Assembly (NCBI GenBank): GCA_964348695.1
Contig: CAYGDI010000003.1
Location: 40,854-104,853 of the forward strand
Direction: 5' to 3'
DNA: 64,000 nt
Source of the DNA: JACPYF01 sp964348695
GTDB taxonomy: Bacteria > Patescibacteriota > Saccharimonadia > Saccharimonadales > Saccharimonadaceae
Position numbers and translations under genes: made by a program. Under the pieces are notes generated by a model, which was given only the letters and a program-made list of their open reading frames with translations, had not been told where the DNA came from and made no database searches. Within the stretch, counting starts at the first letter, position 1. Every line of letters begins with the position of its first letter. This document shows, in pieces, positions 11,063 through 19,234 of this stretch.

Positions 11063-11719
11063 GTGGCAGAGACTAATAAAAAAGGTATGAATTCTAGTAA
11101 AGTAATCGCAATCATTGCTCTTGTTGTGGCAATTGCGAGTATCGCGTTTGCAACCTACCAATACAACGAAACGCAAAAACTAAAGACAACAGAAGGTGCA
11201 AAACAAGTTGCCGAGGAAGAAGCAAAAGTTCTAAAGGACAAAGTCTCAAAGCTCATGCAGCTACCTGATGAGAAACCAACAGTCGCAACTATTAGTGATA
11301 TCTCAAAGCTAAAAGACCAGCCGTTCTTTGACGGAGCGAAAAATGGCGACAAAGTATTGATCTTTACCGAAGCTCGAAAAGCCGTTATTTATCGTGAAGA
11401 CCAAAACAAGATCATCAATTCTGGTCCTATTGCAGTGACTTCAGAAAATCAGACAACCAAAGCAGTGAGCGTACTTGCGAGCAAAGACGGTAGCATAGGT
11501 GACAATCTAACGAAAGTCTCTAGCTTAGCAGACGTCACAGCGACACAAGCAAAAGCAACAAAAAACTACAGCAAGACACAAGTTCTTGATGTTAGTGGTA
11601 ATAGCGCCGAAAAAGCTCAAGAAATTGCCACAACTTTAGGAGGTGAAATCATCACTACTCTACCTAGTGGGGAAACAGCTCCAGCAGGTGCTTCGATAGT
11701 TGTCTTCGTAAAACGTTAG
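11063..11719 (+). CDS. Membrane-anchored protein with LytR C-terminal-like domain
   Basis: 218 residues starting at GTG 11063, five bases after a strong AGGAGGG site. Residues ~12-32 form one hydrophobic transmembrane helix after a short charged N-terminus. Residues ~33-70 are a charged, probably coiled, stretch. The middle contains a small folded region (FFDGAKNGDKVLIFTEARKA). The last ~45 residues (VLDVSGNSAEKAQEIATTLG onward) match the LytR/CpsA C-terminal domain pattern, though no LytR catalytic domain is present. It has its own promoter behind the giant surface gene, so a role at the envelope is likely, but the function is unknown. Confidence 0.65.
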   Translation: MAETNKKGMNSSKVIAIIALVVAIASIAFATYQYNETQKLKTTEGAKQVAEEEAKVLKDKVSKLMQLPDEKPTVATISDISKLKDQPFFDGAKNGDKVLIFTEARKAVIYREDQNKIINSGPIAVTSENQTTKAVSVLASKDGSIGDNLTKVSSLADVTATQAKATKNYSKTQVLDVSGNSAEKAQEIATTLGGEIITTLPSGETAPAGASIVVFVKR

Positions 11720-11732
11720 TCAGAACTAGATA

Positions 11733-12044
11733 TTATCTGTGGTCTGGTACTCGTACGTCTTCGAGTACTTGATCGTATGATGCAATTGCAACAGTGTTGC
11801 GTCCGGTTGCCGCCGCTCCGATGTCTAACACAGTCGTTCGTTTCAGTTCGCCTTCAGGGCTTCTGGTTGCGAATTCATCTCTTGGGCTTGCGAGTCCTAA
11901 TATATCAACAGCAGCTTCTCGGGCAGCTACCATAGCTCTAGGTCCACCGCTGGCTGCCATTTCATTCATCTCATCTAGTGTTGCAGCGTCTAGGATAGGT
12001 AGTTTGTCAGTTGCTATTGGGGCTTTGTTTGTGTTTTCAGCCAT
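11733..12044 (-). CDS. Hypothetical protein, 103 aa
   Basis: Starts at ATG 12044 with an upstream AAAGGAAA site and a TATAAT box on the minus strand at 12086-12091. The protein is acidic to neutral and Ala-rich, with a disordered-looking N-terminus (MAENTNKAPIATDKLPIL) and predicted helices around residues 18-50. No signal peptide, membrane segment or recognisable motif is seen. It converges with the LytR_C-like gene, with 13 bases between stops. I do not recognise the family. Confidence 0.6.
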   Translation of the reverse strand: MAENTNKAPIATDKLPILDAATLDEMNEMAASGGPRAMVAAREAAVDILGLASPRDEFATRSPEGELKRTTVLDIGAAATGRNTVAIASYDQVLEDVRVPDHR

Positions 12045-12133
12045 GTAGGTGTATTTCCTTTCACATGATATTTGTATAAACTGTTATTATACTAACACAA
12101 AAACACACAATAGTCAATATGTAGACAAATTTT

Positions 12134-12160
12134 CTGGCACTCGATACTTGCAAGTGCTAG
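12134..12160. promoter_or_regulatory. CIRCE-like HrcA operator
   Basis: CTGGCACTC, a 9-base spacer, then AAGTGCTAG. This is the 9-9-9 inverted-repeat architecture of CIRCE (TTAGCACTC-N9-GAGTGCTAA), with a few mismatches. It overlaps the -35 box of the groES promoter, consistent with repression by HrcA. No hrcA gene lies in this window. Confidence 0.85.
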
Positions 12161-12176
12161 TTTTTTTTATTACAAT
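12148..12176 (+). promoter_or_regulatory. groESL promoter
   Basis: TTGCAA (12148-12153), a 17-base spacer and TACAAT (12171-12176). The -35 box sits inside the right half of the CIRCE-like operator, so a bound repressor would block RNA polymerase directly. Confidence 0.7.
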
Positions 12177-12222
12177 GAATGGTATCAAATAAGCAATCAA
12201 ATATTCGACAAGGAGGAGATCT

Positions 12223-12486
12223 ATGAGCAGTCCGATCAAGCCGTTAGGTGACCGAGTGGTTGCTGTGCGCGAAGTAGCAGCCAGTAAAACTGCCAGCGGT
12301 ATTTATTTGCCCGATGCAGCAAAAGAAAAGCCAGTTGTAGCCAAAATCGAAGCTGTTGGCGAAGCAGTAAAAGTCCTGAAAAAAGGTGACCGCATAGTAT
12401 ACAAAGATTATAGTACAACAGAGCTGAAAATTGATGGTACTGAGTACATAATAGTAAAAGAAGAGGATGTTTTAGCGACACTATAA
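12223..12486 (+). CDS. groES: Co-chaperonin GroES
   Basis: 87 residues, ATG at 12223 behind AAGGAGGAG. The GroES/Cpn10 pattern is clear: IKPLGDRVV at the N-terminus, a mobile loop at residues ~17-32 ending in GIYLPD, and the C-terminal YIIVKEEDVLA strand. GroES forms the heptameric lid of the GroEL chamber in the cytoplasm. The length is slightly short of the usual 95-100 residues. It is the first gene of a CIRCE-controlled heat-shock operon, with groEL following after a 109-base hairpin-containing gap. Confidence 0.97.
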   Translation: MSSPIKPLGDRVVAVREVAASKTASGIYLPDAAKEKPVVAKIEAVGEAVKVLKKGDRIVYKDYSTTELKIDGTEYIIVKEEDVLATL

Positions 12487-12495
12487 ATTTTAAAC

Positions 12496-12573
12496 AGCAC
12501 GATTTGATAATTATTTTCTCTCTAGTCCTCGCTTTGCTGCGGAATCGTTCGAAAAATAACTATCAAATGTGCT
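12496..12573 (+). promoter_or_regulatory. Long intercistronic hairpin between groES and groEL
   Basis: The left arm 12496-12518 (AGCAC..ATTTGATA..TTATTTTC) pairs with 12551-12573 (GAAAAATAA..TATCAAAT..GTGCT) through about 20 base pairs with one or two bulges. The loop of about 32 bases has a smaller GC-rich hairpin. There is no U-run, so this is more likely an mRNA processing or stability element than a terminator. It ends five bases before the AAAGGA site used by groEL. Confidence 0.7.
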
Positions 12574-12595
12574 AATGAAAGGATATAAGAATATT

Positions 12596-14245
12596 ATGGC
12601 AAAAAAAGTATTTTATGATGATGACGCTCGAGCTCGAGTTTTAGGAGGAGCTGAGGCTCTATACAACGCAGTCAAAGTAACTATGGGACCTTTAGGTCGC
12701 AACGTAGTGATTTCAAAAGGCTACGGCGGCCCAACAGTCACGCATGATGGTGTAACTGTTGCCGAAGGTGTAGATCTACCTGATAACGACGATGAAACAT
12801 TGGGTTACAAAGTAGGTGCAGAGCTGATCAAACAAGCTGCCAGCAAAATGAACAAAGCAGCAGGAGACGGCACAACAACTGTTACCGTACTGACTTATAC
12901 AATTCTGAGCGAGGCCAATCGATTGATAGCGGCTGGACACAACCCGATGGAACTAAGAAGAGGTATCGAAGCAGCTGGTGCAGAAGTACTCAAATCATTG
13001 GAAAAACTATCAGAGAGTGTTGAGGGTAAAAAGAATCGTATTGCCGAAGTTGCCACTATTTCTGCCGGTGATGCCGAGATTGGCAAACTCATTGCAAATG
13101 TCATGGAAAAAGTTGGTGCACATGGTGTTGTCACTGTCGAAGAAGGTCAAGGTCTCGAGATGGAGAGTGAAGTAGTCGAAGGGTTCACATTTGATAGAGG
13201 TTATGTGAGCCCATATATGGCCACAGATACAAATCGTATGGAAGCTATCGTCAAAAATCCTGCTATTGTCATAACTGACAAAAAAATCGCTAGCGTACAA
13301 GAGTTTTTGCCGATACTTGAAAAACTAGCCCAAGCTGGCAAGAAAGATGTTGTCCTGATTGCTGAAGATATAGAAGGCGAGGCATTAGGTGTGCTCATAC
13401 TGAACAAACTAAAAGGCACATTCAACACTGTTGGTATAAAAGCTCCAGCATTTGGTGATCGAAGAAAAGATGTGTTGAACGATATTGCTGTACTGACGAA
13501 CGCAACTGTTATTTCAGAAGATCAAGGCATGAGTTTTGAAAATGTTGATCTCGATGTTATTGGAAGTGCTCGTAAGGTCATAGTGGGCAAAGATGAAACG
13601 ACTATTGTTGAAGGTGCTGGATCAGTTGCTGACGTTGAGAATCGCATACTGCAGATACGAACTCAAGCCAAAAATGCTACTAGCGAATACGATGCGGAGC
13701 AGCTAGAAAAACGTGCGGCAGCACTTGGAGGCAAAGTTGCTGTTATTAAAGTCGGTGGGGTGAGTGAAACAGAGATAGAGGAAAAGAAATTTCGTGTTGA
13801 CGATGCCGTTGCTGCCACAAAAGCAGCGCTGAGCGAAGGTATCGTACCTGGTGGTGGTATTACTCTCGTCAACCTCAGTGACAAGATTGTTATAGGGGCG
13901 GCTGACGAACTATCAGCAGGCAAGCAACTTCTTAAGACTGCGCTCCTCAGGCCGTTTTATGAGCTTATGCACAATTCTGGATTGAACCCAGATGAATGGT
14001 TGCCACAAGTCCGCAAGGCAAAACAGGGTAGTGGTATCAATGTGAATACTCCAGAAAAAGGTGTTATTGATATGAAAGCAGCAGGGGTAGTAGATCCAGT
14101 TGCGGTGACTCGTCAAGCGATAGCCAATGCGGTGTCTATTGCCGGTACGGCCGTAACTATGGGAGCATTGGTTGTCGATATTCCTAGCGAAGACCCACCG
14201 ATGCCAGCAGGCGGTGGCATGCCTGGCGGCATGGGAATGATGTAG
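12596..14245 (+). CDS. groEL: Chaperonin GroEL
   Basis: 549 residues from the ATG of MAKKVFYDDD, the family start. In-frame GTG 12569 and ATG 12575 lie upstream, partly in or next to the hairpin, and are less likely. The AAAGGA site at 12578-12583 is rather far from 12596. The nucleotide-binding motif GDGTTT is at residues 90-95, with the VTMGPLGRNV region before it and the usual GGM-repeat tail (GGGMPGGMGMM). GroEL forms the double-ring ATP-driven folding chamber. It shares the groES promoter and CIRCE site. Length and domain order are normal. Confidence 0.97.
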   Translation: MAKKVFYDDDARARVLGGAEALYNAVKVTMGPLGRNVVISKGYGGPTVTHDGVTVAEGVDLPDNDDETLGYKVGAELIKQAASKMNKAAGDGTTTVTVLTYTILSEANRLIAAGHNPMELRRGIEAAGAEVLKSLEKLSESVEGKKNRIAEVATISAGDAEIGKLIANVMEKVGAHGVVTVEEGQGLEMESEVVEGFTFDRGYVSPYMATDTNRMEAIVKNPAIVITDKKIASVQEFLPILEKLAQAGKKDVVLIAEDIEGEALGVLILNKLKGTFNTVGIKAPAFGDRRKDVLNDIAVLTNATVISEDQGMSFENVDLDVIGSARKVIVGKDETTIVEGAGSVADVENRILQIRTQAKNATSEYDAEQLEKRAAALGGKVAVIKVGGVSETEIEEKKFRVDDAVAATKAALSEGIVPGGGITLVNLSDKIVIGAADELSAGKQLLKTALLRPFYELMHNSGLNPDEWLPQVRKAKQGSGINVNTPEKGVIDMKAAGVVDPVAVTRQAIANAVSIAGTAVTMGALVVDIPSEDPPMPAGGGMPGGMGMM

Positions 14246-14250
14246 GCAAC

Positions 14251-14772
14251 TTACTGATCAACTGACTCTAGGGCAGCTTCTATCGAGGCTTGGTTGCTAA
14301 AATCTATACCAGCAATACCTTGGGATTCTGCATCAATATACTCAAATATTAGATCAACTTCCCTGTCTTCTAATGCAGAGCATCCAGAAAAAACCTGGAG
14401 TTGGGCTGCTTCTTTTAGTAGCGTCTTTTCCTCACTTGCTAGATCTGGATTTTGCAAACCAATTTTCATCATTGCAATGCCTTGTGCGGATTGTAGTAGG
14501 GCATACTCTCGCCACAGACCAGACTCTTCTTGGCCGTACTTTTCAGCCTCTTCTCTCTTTTCACGCACCATACGATCGAGTGTGTAGTCTTCGTGTATGG
14601 GAAAAAACCCAAAATGCCGTACAGCTTTTACTAATGATTTTGCATCGAGATTTTCTTGTTCAAACGATTCTTTGATGGTGCGCAAGACATCAAGCTCGGT
14701 CTTTTGCTGCAACCTAATATGGGCTTCAATCTTCGACCATTCGTTCGTTTTCTTAGAGCTGAAAAATTCCAT
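14251..14772 (-). CDS. Hypothetical helical protein, 173 aa
   Basis: Starts at ATG 14772. A TGG-TATTAT extended -10 box ends seven bases upstream, so the transcript is probably leaderless. The protein is charged and almost wholly alpha-helical by composition (EKREEAEKYGQEESGLWREYALLQ), without membrane segments or a signal peptide. Its stop lies 5 bases from the groEL stop on the other strand. I do not recognise the family. Confidence 0.65.
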   Translation of the reverse strand: MEFFSSKKTNEWSKIEAHIRLQQKTELDVLRTIKESFEQENLDAKSLVKAVRHFGFFPIHEDYTLDRMVREKREEAEKYGQEESGLWREYALLQSAQGIAMMKIGLQNPDLASEEKTLLKEAAQLQVFSGCSALEDREVDLIFEYIDAESQGIAGIDFSNQASIEAALESVDQ

Positions 14773-14816
14773 GAACTTTATAATACCATGAAAATGTATA
14801 AAAAGCTATATAAATA

Positions 14817-14845
14817 TTGACAAATATACACAAATATGATAATAT
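14817..14845 (+). promoter_or_regulatory. Strong promoter of the 15015 gene
   Basis: TTGACA (14817-14822), a 17-base spacer and TAATAT (14840-14845) preceded by TGA (extended -10). A TATAAT also overlaps at 14845-14850. The start of transcription near 14852 leaves a leader of about 160 bases before the coding start. Confidence 0.75.
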
Positions 14846-14910
14846 ATAATTATCTGCACGAGGTGAAATATTTTGTACAGAGAACTTTTAGCGAGAATGC
14901 TTATTTGTCT

Positions 14911-14989
14911 ATGGCATAGTGACGATACCCCAAAACGAACACGTGTCGTTGGTATGCCATGGGTAAAATGAAAGCACTCCACACTGGAG
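14911..14989 (+). promoter_or_regulatory. Structured 5' leader of the 15015 gene
   Basis: Three potential hairpins follow each other. ATGGCATA (14911-14918) pairs with TATGCCAT (14953-14960). Inside it, AACG/ACAC pairs with GTGT/CGTT around 14935-14950. ACTCCA pairs with TGGAGT around 14977-14990. This amount of structure in a long leader suggests post-transcriptional control, but no known riboswitch class is recognised. Confidence 0.45.
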
Positions 14990-15018
14990 TCACCCGTTAC
15001 GAAAGGTGGCGCATATGA
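14959..15018 (+). CDS. Possible 19-aa leader peptide
   Basis: ATG 14959 opens a 19-codon frame (MGKMKALHTGVTRYERWRI). Its stop TGA overlaps the start of the next gene as ATGA at 15015-15018, a layout typical of translational coupling. There is no clear ribosome-binding site of its own, so it may be chance. It lies in the structured leader of the next gene. Confidence 0.25.
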   Translation: MGKMKALHTGVTRYERWRI

Positions 15019-15506
15019 TTCAGATCTTGATCCCGAAGTTTCCTCCTACAGCCAAGAAGGCTGATGAGGTGGAAGAGATGGCTCGGCTGTTTCTCGACCC
15101 ACGCGGCCACCGCAAGCCGATCACAAAGGTCAACGCACAGCAGGAGAGCCAGGGAGTTAAGCCCTGGATCTTCGGCGCACTGCAGGGCGGTGACATCGAG
15201 CGCAAGCGTGAGGCGCTGCTGGCCTGCTACTGGTACATGCTCGGAGAGGCTCGCAAGGGCGCTCTAGAGATGATCCAGGACGAGGCCAACGGCATGTCCT
15301 TGATTTACGCCAGCGAAGCACAGGTTGCGGTTCTCAACAACGAGACCCTGCAGCTTGGTCACAAAGCTCGATACGAGCTGCTCGAGGCAATCCACTTCGT
15401 GGCACGGCGTTACGGCGCTCCGAAGCCGAGCAACGCTCGCCAGATGTCGACTCAGCCGGCACACGTGGGCCGCAAAGGTGGCAAACTGCGCAGCCTAGCT
15501 GCCTAG
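15015..15506 (+). CDS. Hypothetical GC-rich gene, 163 aa
   Basis: Preferred start ATG 15015 behind GAAAGG (15001-15006). GTG 15006 in the same frame is possible but overlaps that site. The coding DNA is markedly GC-richer than its neighbours (38 of 60 bases are G/C in 15061-15120, versus 27 of 60 in a groEL sample). The protein begins MIQILIPKFPPTAKKADEVE, has helical central segments and a basic C-terminus (HVGRKGGKLRSLAA). No membrane segment or known motif is seen. It has a strong promoter, a long structured leader and double terminators, so it is an independent, possibly acquired unit. Function unknown. Confidence 0.65.
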   Translation: MIQILIPKFPPTAKKADEVEEMARLFLDPRGHRKPITKVNAQQESQGVKPWIFGALQGGDIERKREALLACYWYMLGEARKGALEMIQDEANGMSLIYASEAQVAVLNNETLQLGHKARYELLEAIHFVARRYGAPKPSNARQMSTQPAHVGRKGGKLRSLAA

Positions 15507-15519
15507 CGACTACAACAAT

Positions 15520-15583
15520 GTTGGTCGTGGGAATTATATATTCCCACGACCAACTACATACTCACCCGAAAAGGGTGTTTTTT
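15520..15583 (+). terminator. Tandem hairpins ending the 15015 gene
   Basis: First, a perfect 15-bp stem: GTTGGTCGTGGGAAT (15520-15534) pairs with 15540-15554 across a 5-base loop. Then CACCC-GAAAA-GGGTG followed by six T (15563-15583), a textbook intrinsic terminator. The T-run reaches the stop codon of the converging hydrolase gene. Confidence 0.85.
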
Positions 15584-16529
15584 ATTTGTCTAAGAGGTGC
15601 CAATCATAAGTGTCGGCAAGTCCACGTTTGCTTTTTGTTGGCTGGCCTTCAAAATCAACATGCTTGCTATCTACTGTGGTTTTTTTCCACTTTGTTTCGT
15701 CATCTAGTGCTTGTTGCCATGCGCTTATCGAAGACTGAGCATCGACGATGTCATTTCCTCGTAGTGACTGGTAATACGCCATTGAATCTAGAAAAGCCAT
15801 ACTACCAAGACTAGGTTTTTGACGTGCAATAATTGCAGCGAGCTGGTCAAAGAAAAACGAAGTTGGTATTTCCCCGAAACCTTCATACGAGGCAAGTATG
15901 TCTTGAAAATCCTCTGGGTTTTCAATATCAGATATTTTTGGTTTCGGTGTGCCGTATTTTACAACTGGCAACATGTTAGAAAGGCGACCAAAAGGCAAAC
16001 GGGATACGTATGGCCCAGCAATTTTTGCTACACCAACGAGGTCATCTCTAGATGAAGGTGTGTCGAACATAGTTGCGTGTGGTCTAACTGATTGTTCGGA
16101 AAATACATCGCTATCATTTAGGGTGGTGAGAGCATCGTACGCAGTATTTCCACCCATAGATATTCCATTGACTACTAAATGATCATAGCCATGTTTGAGT
16201 ATACGTTGCCATATAGCATCGGTTGTTACTTGACTCATCTCAGACTGAAAGTATCTCTCTCCAGATGGCTGTACGAGTAGTACGTCACCTTTTTCCTGTA
16301 TGTATGGCATAAAAGGACGTATATGCCTGTGAATATTACCGGCAATACCCGGGGTGAACACAGACAGTACATTGGCTGTACCTTGTTGTGAATAAGCAAA
16401 ATCGTGAGTAGTGACATCGTGAGACATTCGATGTCTCGCAGATACGGCACGTAAGATTTTATGACCTACATTTGATCGGTCTTTGATCTGATCTTCAGGT
16501 AGGGTTGGAGAAGGTGTTTTTTCAATCAT
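15582..16529 (-). CDS. Alpha/beta-hydrolase-fold protein
   Basis: 315 residues from ATG 16529. A TGA-TTAAAT box ends ten bases before the start, suggesting a leaderless or near-leaderless mRNA. Residues ~52-130 follow the alpha/beta hydrolase pattern: a beta strand (VLSVFTPGIAG), then VVNGISMGGN, a nucleophile elbow with Ser124 in GxSxGG. A His near the C-terminus (SKHVDFEG) is a candidate catalytic His. Its substrate is unknown. There is no signal peptide or membrane helix, so it is probably cytoplasmic. It stands alone between a converging gene and a divergent-looking upstream gene. Confidence 0.6.
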   Translation of the reverse strand: MIEKTPSPTLPEDQIKDRSNVGHKILRAVSARHRMSHDVTTHDFAYSQQGTANVLSVFTPGIAGNIHRHIRPFMPYIQEKGDVLLVQPSGERYFQSEMSQVTTDAIWQRILKHGYDHLVVNGISMGGNTAYDALTTLNDSDVFSEQSVRPHATMFDTPSSRDDLVGVAKIAGPYVSRLPFGRLSNMLPVVKYGTPKPKISDIENPEDFQDILASYEGFGEIPTSFFFDQLAAIIARQKPSLGSMAFLDSMAYYQSLRGNDIVDAQSSISAWQQALDDETKWKKTTVDSKHVDFEGQPTKSKRGLADTYDWHLLDK

Positions 16530-16582
16530 GATTTATGATATTTAATCATAAAATACCATAAAAGTCAATCTATTATTGTCAT

Positions 16583-17014
16583 TTATTTGTTTGAAAAGTA
16601 GTCGACTTCTTTTATGATGTCGAGTAAAGCTTGGGCTTTGCGGGTTTCGTCAGCAATCTCTACGGCTGTAGAGTGAGCTTTTTCTACTAATTCTTCGTCG
16701 TCTGTTGATCGTATGATGAGTAGTAGAATATCAAACTTTTCCTCTGGTGGTAGCTCAAGCTTATCAACAAGTGGTTTGAGCTCTTCGAGAGCTTCTTTTT
16801 TGATTGCTTCTAATTCTTCGTGTCCAGCAGCTGGCACAGCTGGTTGTCCAGCGGTATCTGTTGTTGACTCCGGTGTTGTTTCTGCAGTTGCGGTATCTTC
16901 AGCTGGCGGTTCTGGTGCAGGTGCTGCTGGTGCGTCACCTTCTGCTCCTGATAGAACCTTGGCAAGATCATTGTCGTCGCTGACTGGTTGGTTGTTTACT
17001 GGTTGTATATTCAC
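16583..17014 (-). CDS. Hypothetical acidic protein with Pro/Ala-rich linker
   Basis: About 143 residues. Two GTG starts are possible, at 17023 and 17014. The latter has the better spaced GGGGTGGG purine-rich site and gives MNIQPVNNQPVSDD. Residues ~1-70 are low-complexity and acidic (Pro/Ala/Glu/Thr), like a disordered linker. Residues ~70-140 form predicted amphipathic helices (KKEALEELKPLVDKLELPPEE). No known domain is recognised. It is divergent from the phosphosugar isomerase and may share an overlapping promoter. Confidence 0.55.
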   Translation of the reverse strand: MNIQPVNNQPVSDDNDLAKVLSGAEGDAPAAPAPEPPAEDTATAETTPESTTDTAGQPAVPAAGHEELEAIKKEALEELKPLVDKLELPPEEKFDILLLIIRSTDDEELVEKAHSTAVEIADETRKAQALLDIIKEVDYFSNK

Positions 17015-17058
17015 TGGGCCCACCCCTATATTAATTAACTGTTTATGCTTTTACGACC

Positions 17059-17066
17059 AGTATACT
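17059..17066. promoter_or_regulatory. Overlapping divergent -10 boxes
   Basis: AGTATACT is its own reverse complement, so it provides TATACT on both strands (17061-17066 plus, 17059-17064 minus). It lies between the divergent 16583 and 17108 genes. The -35 boxes are weak, so this is moderate evidence. Confidence 0.4.
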
Positions 17067-17107
17067 GTATTATTGTTTATAGATGCAAGTAGTTTTGGAG
17101 GTAAAAA

Positions 17108-18139
17108 ATGCTCGATGATCTAAATGTTATCTCACAAAGAGATCCTAAAGATGCACTGGGTGTGGCAGCTGCACAGCCGACACAAGCAGGTTGGAATGCA
17201 AAAGTAGACAATCAACGAACAGAACAATTCATACCGGAAACTGTTGTGGTTGCAGGTATGGGAGGCTCAGCACTAGCGGCAGGCTTGGTGAAAAGTTGGC
17301 TCAAAATTACAAAACCTTTTGAAGTGGTTAGAAAATACAATCTACCAGGTTATGTCAATGAAAAAACATTGGTTATCGCTAGTAGTTATTCTGGTAATAC
17401 CGAAGAAACCTTGGCAGCTCTTGAGGAAGCTGAAAATCTTGGCGCAAAAATAGCAGTTATTTCAGCAGGTGGTCAATTGATAGATATTGCTCAGGAAAAA
17501 AACTATCCATTCGTGCAATTGCCTAGCGATTATCAGCCACGTATGGCAGTGAGCTTGAATCTCCGGGGTTTGGTGAAACTGCTAGAAGTATATGGACTGG
17601 CTCAAGGTAAATATGACGAAATAGCTTCGGTAGCGGATTGGCTCGACGATAGAGTAGAAAAATGGCTACCCGAGGTACCGACAGAGGAAAACTATGCCAA
17701 ACAACTAGCTGAAAAGTGTGCTGGCAAAACAGCGGTTATATACAGCGGCTCACGAATGGCGCCAGTTGGCTACAAATGGAAAATATCGATAAACGAAAAT
17801 GCCAAAAACACGGCATTTTGTAATGAGCTACCAGAGTTTAATCACAACGAATTCATAGGCTGGTCGTCACATCCCGTGGACAAGCCCTTTGTAGTTTTAG
17901 ATTTGATTTCTGGCTTTGAGCATCCGCAAGTTTTGAGACGATTTGCTATTACTGATCAGCTGCTCTCTGGTATGCGTCCAAAAGCTGTTTCAGTTGAACT
18001 GCAAGGAGAGAGTGTTATTGCCCAGATGTTATGGGGCTGTGTGTTGGCTGATTTTGTTAGTATTTATTTGGCAATTCTAAATGGCATAGATCCAACACAA
18101 GTTGATTTAATAGAGAAACTCAAAAAAGAACTTGCATAG
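17108..18139 (+). CDS. Bifunctional phosphoglucose/phosphomannose isomerase
   Basis: 343 residues, ATG six bases after GGAGG (17097-17101). The SIS sugar-isomerase fold is evident: VVVAGMGGSALAAG at residues ~46-59 and ASSYSGNTEE at ~91-100, the phosphate-binding loop of the dual-specificity PGI/PMI family. NELPEFNHNEF near residue 240 carries the conserved Glu and His expected in the active site. It interconverts glucose-6-phosphate or mannose-6-phosphate with fructose-6-phosphate. It is shorter than classical PGI, as usual for this family. The next gene has its own promoter. Confidence 0.85.
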   Translation: MLDDLNVISQRDPKDALGVAAAQPTQAGWNAKVDNQRTEQFIPETVVVAGMGGSALAAGLVKSWLKITKPFEVVRKYNLPGYVNEKTLVIASSYSGNTEETLAALEEAENLGAKIAVISAGGQLIDIAQEKNYPFVQLPSDYQPRMAVSLNLRGLVKLLEVYGLAQGKYDEIASVADWLDDRVEKWLPEVPTEENYAKQLAEKCAGKTAVIYSGSRMAPVGYKWKISINENAKNTAFCNELPEFNHNEFIGWSSHPVDKPFVVLDLISGFEHPQVLRRFAITDQLLSGMRPKAVSVELQGESVIAQMLWGCVLADFVSIYLAILNGIDPTQVDLIEKLKKELA

Positions 18140-18144
18140 ATTCT

Positions 18145-18173
18145 TTGCATAAGCATTTTTATTATTGTATAAT
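18145..18173 (+). promoter_or_regulatory. Leaderless-type promoter of the GNAT gene
   Basis: TTGCAT (18145-18150), a 17-base spacer and TATAAT (18168-18173). The ATG follows after only six bases at 18180, so transcription should start at or next to the start codon. Confidence 0.75.
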
Positions 18174-18179
18174 AAGTTA

Positions 18180-19223
18180 ATGACAAAGAGGCCACCAATA
18201 TTCATACCTCTACTTGAACCCGAACAGCCATACGACCCGGATCGTGATTTGTTTTTGAAACAACTTTCCGACGATAAAGAGCTCGACGAGTATGCCTGGG
18301 CGTTTGAAGCCGGTAGAGACCATATCCAAACATTCAACGACATAGAGATCGCAGATTATCACACTATGAGAGAAGAGAGTATGTCTCCCTCGCTTTTAGA
18401 TGAAGGGAATGATATGTATTTTGGTCTCTGGAGTGACGGACTCATAGGAGGGGCTAGTGTTCACCCGAATGGAAACGAGTATCGTCTGCAATTTTGGCTG
18501 GAGGACGATATGGTAGGTCAGGGCAATGCTTGTCTGGCAGTTTCAGGTTTGACCAACTATATACTGGCATATGTTGACAAGAAGATTGTTGCACATGTAG
18601 ATCCTGAAAATGAACGAGCAATAGCAACGCTACATCGCTGCGGGTTTGGAGAGGTAGCAGTGTCGCAGGAAGGCAGTGCCATTTTTGGACTACTCAAACA
18701 AGCTACACCTGAAGAGGTGAATAATATGGACCAGGTAAAAGCTAGCGAGGAGCTGCTAGATGTTTGTCTAGATCTGCTGATTGATACCGTCAATGTATTC
18801 ACTATTATAGATGCGCAAGGTGAGCAAAAAGCTGTCGTGACAGTGTGTGAACAGCACCATGACAATAGTATGCTTTTAAAAATTCGTAGAGCTGTGCCTG
18901 CTAGTGGCAGTGGTATATATGAGTATGACGAAGATATTACATATATGATTAGTTTGGAATGTTCAATCGATATTGACCAAGGTGTTATCAGTGGTTTTAG
19001 TCAGAGAATAGAGGGTAGAAATGAAGAAGATCTGCCCGTTGATCTAGGGTATATCGAACCTAACCAGTCATATCCACTGCGAGAAACAGATCAATATATA
19101 GCTCAAAAAGAGCATGTAGAGCATGTAGAAAATGATCTTGTATCGGGTCACGATACGATGTCGAAGGCTAATCTAAAAGAGATGCTAGATATTTTGCAGT
19201 TTGTCAGAGCAAAACATACGTAG
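18180..19223 (+). CDS. GNAT-like acetyltransferase with extra C-terminal domain
   Basis: 347 residues from ATG 18180; an upstream in-frame TTG (18165) overlaps the promoter and is unlikely. Residues ~10-175 look like a GNAT acetyltransferase: the central strand (MYFGLWSDGLIGGASVHP), a Q/G-x-G-x-A-like acetyl-CoA loop (VGQGNACLAVSGLTNY) and the DPENERAIATLHRCGF tail, typical of protein or amine N-acetyltransferases. The last ~170 residues form a separate domain I do not recognise. The substrate is unknown. It lies downstream of the phosphosugar isomerase but is independently transcribed. Confidence 0.6.
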   Translation: MTKRPPIFIPLLEPEQPYDPDRDLFLKQLSDDKELDEYAWAFEAGRDHIQTFNDIEIADYHTMREESMSPSLLDEGNDMYFGLWSDGLIGGASVHPNGNEYRLQFWLEDDMVGQGNACLAVSGLTNYILAYVDKKIVAHVDPENERAIATLHRCGFGEVAVSQEGSAIFGLLKQATPEEVNNMDQVKASEELLDVCLDLLIDTVNVFTIIDAQGEQKAVVTVCEQHHDNSMLLKIRRAVPASGSGIYEYDEDITYMISLECSIDIDQGVISGFSQRIEGRNEEDLPVDLGYIEPNQSYPLRETDQYIAQKEHVEHVENDLVSGHDTMSKANLKEMLDILQFVRAKHT

Positions 19224-19234
19224 AGTGAGATAGA

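Noticed and set aside
12569..12595. Upstream GTG/ATG as the groEL start
   Set aside because: The family starts at MAKKV; the upstream codons overlap the intercistronic hairpin arm or lie before the AAAGGA site.
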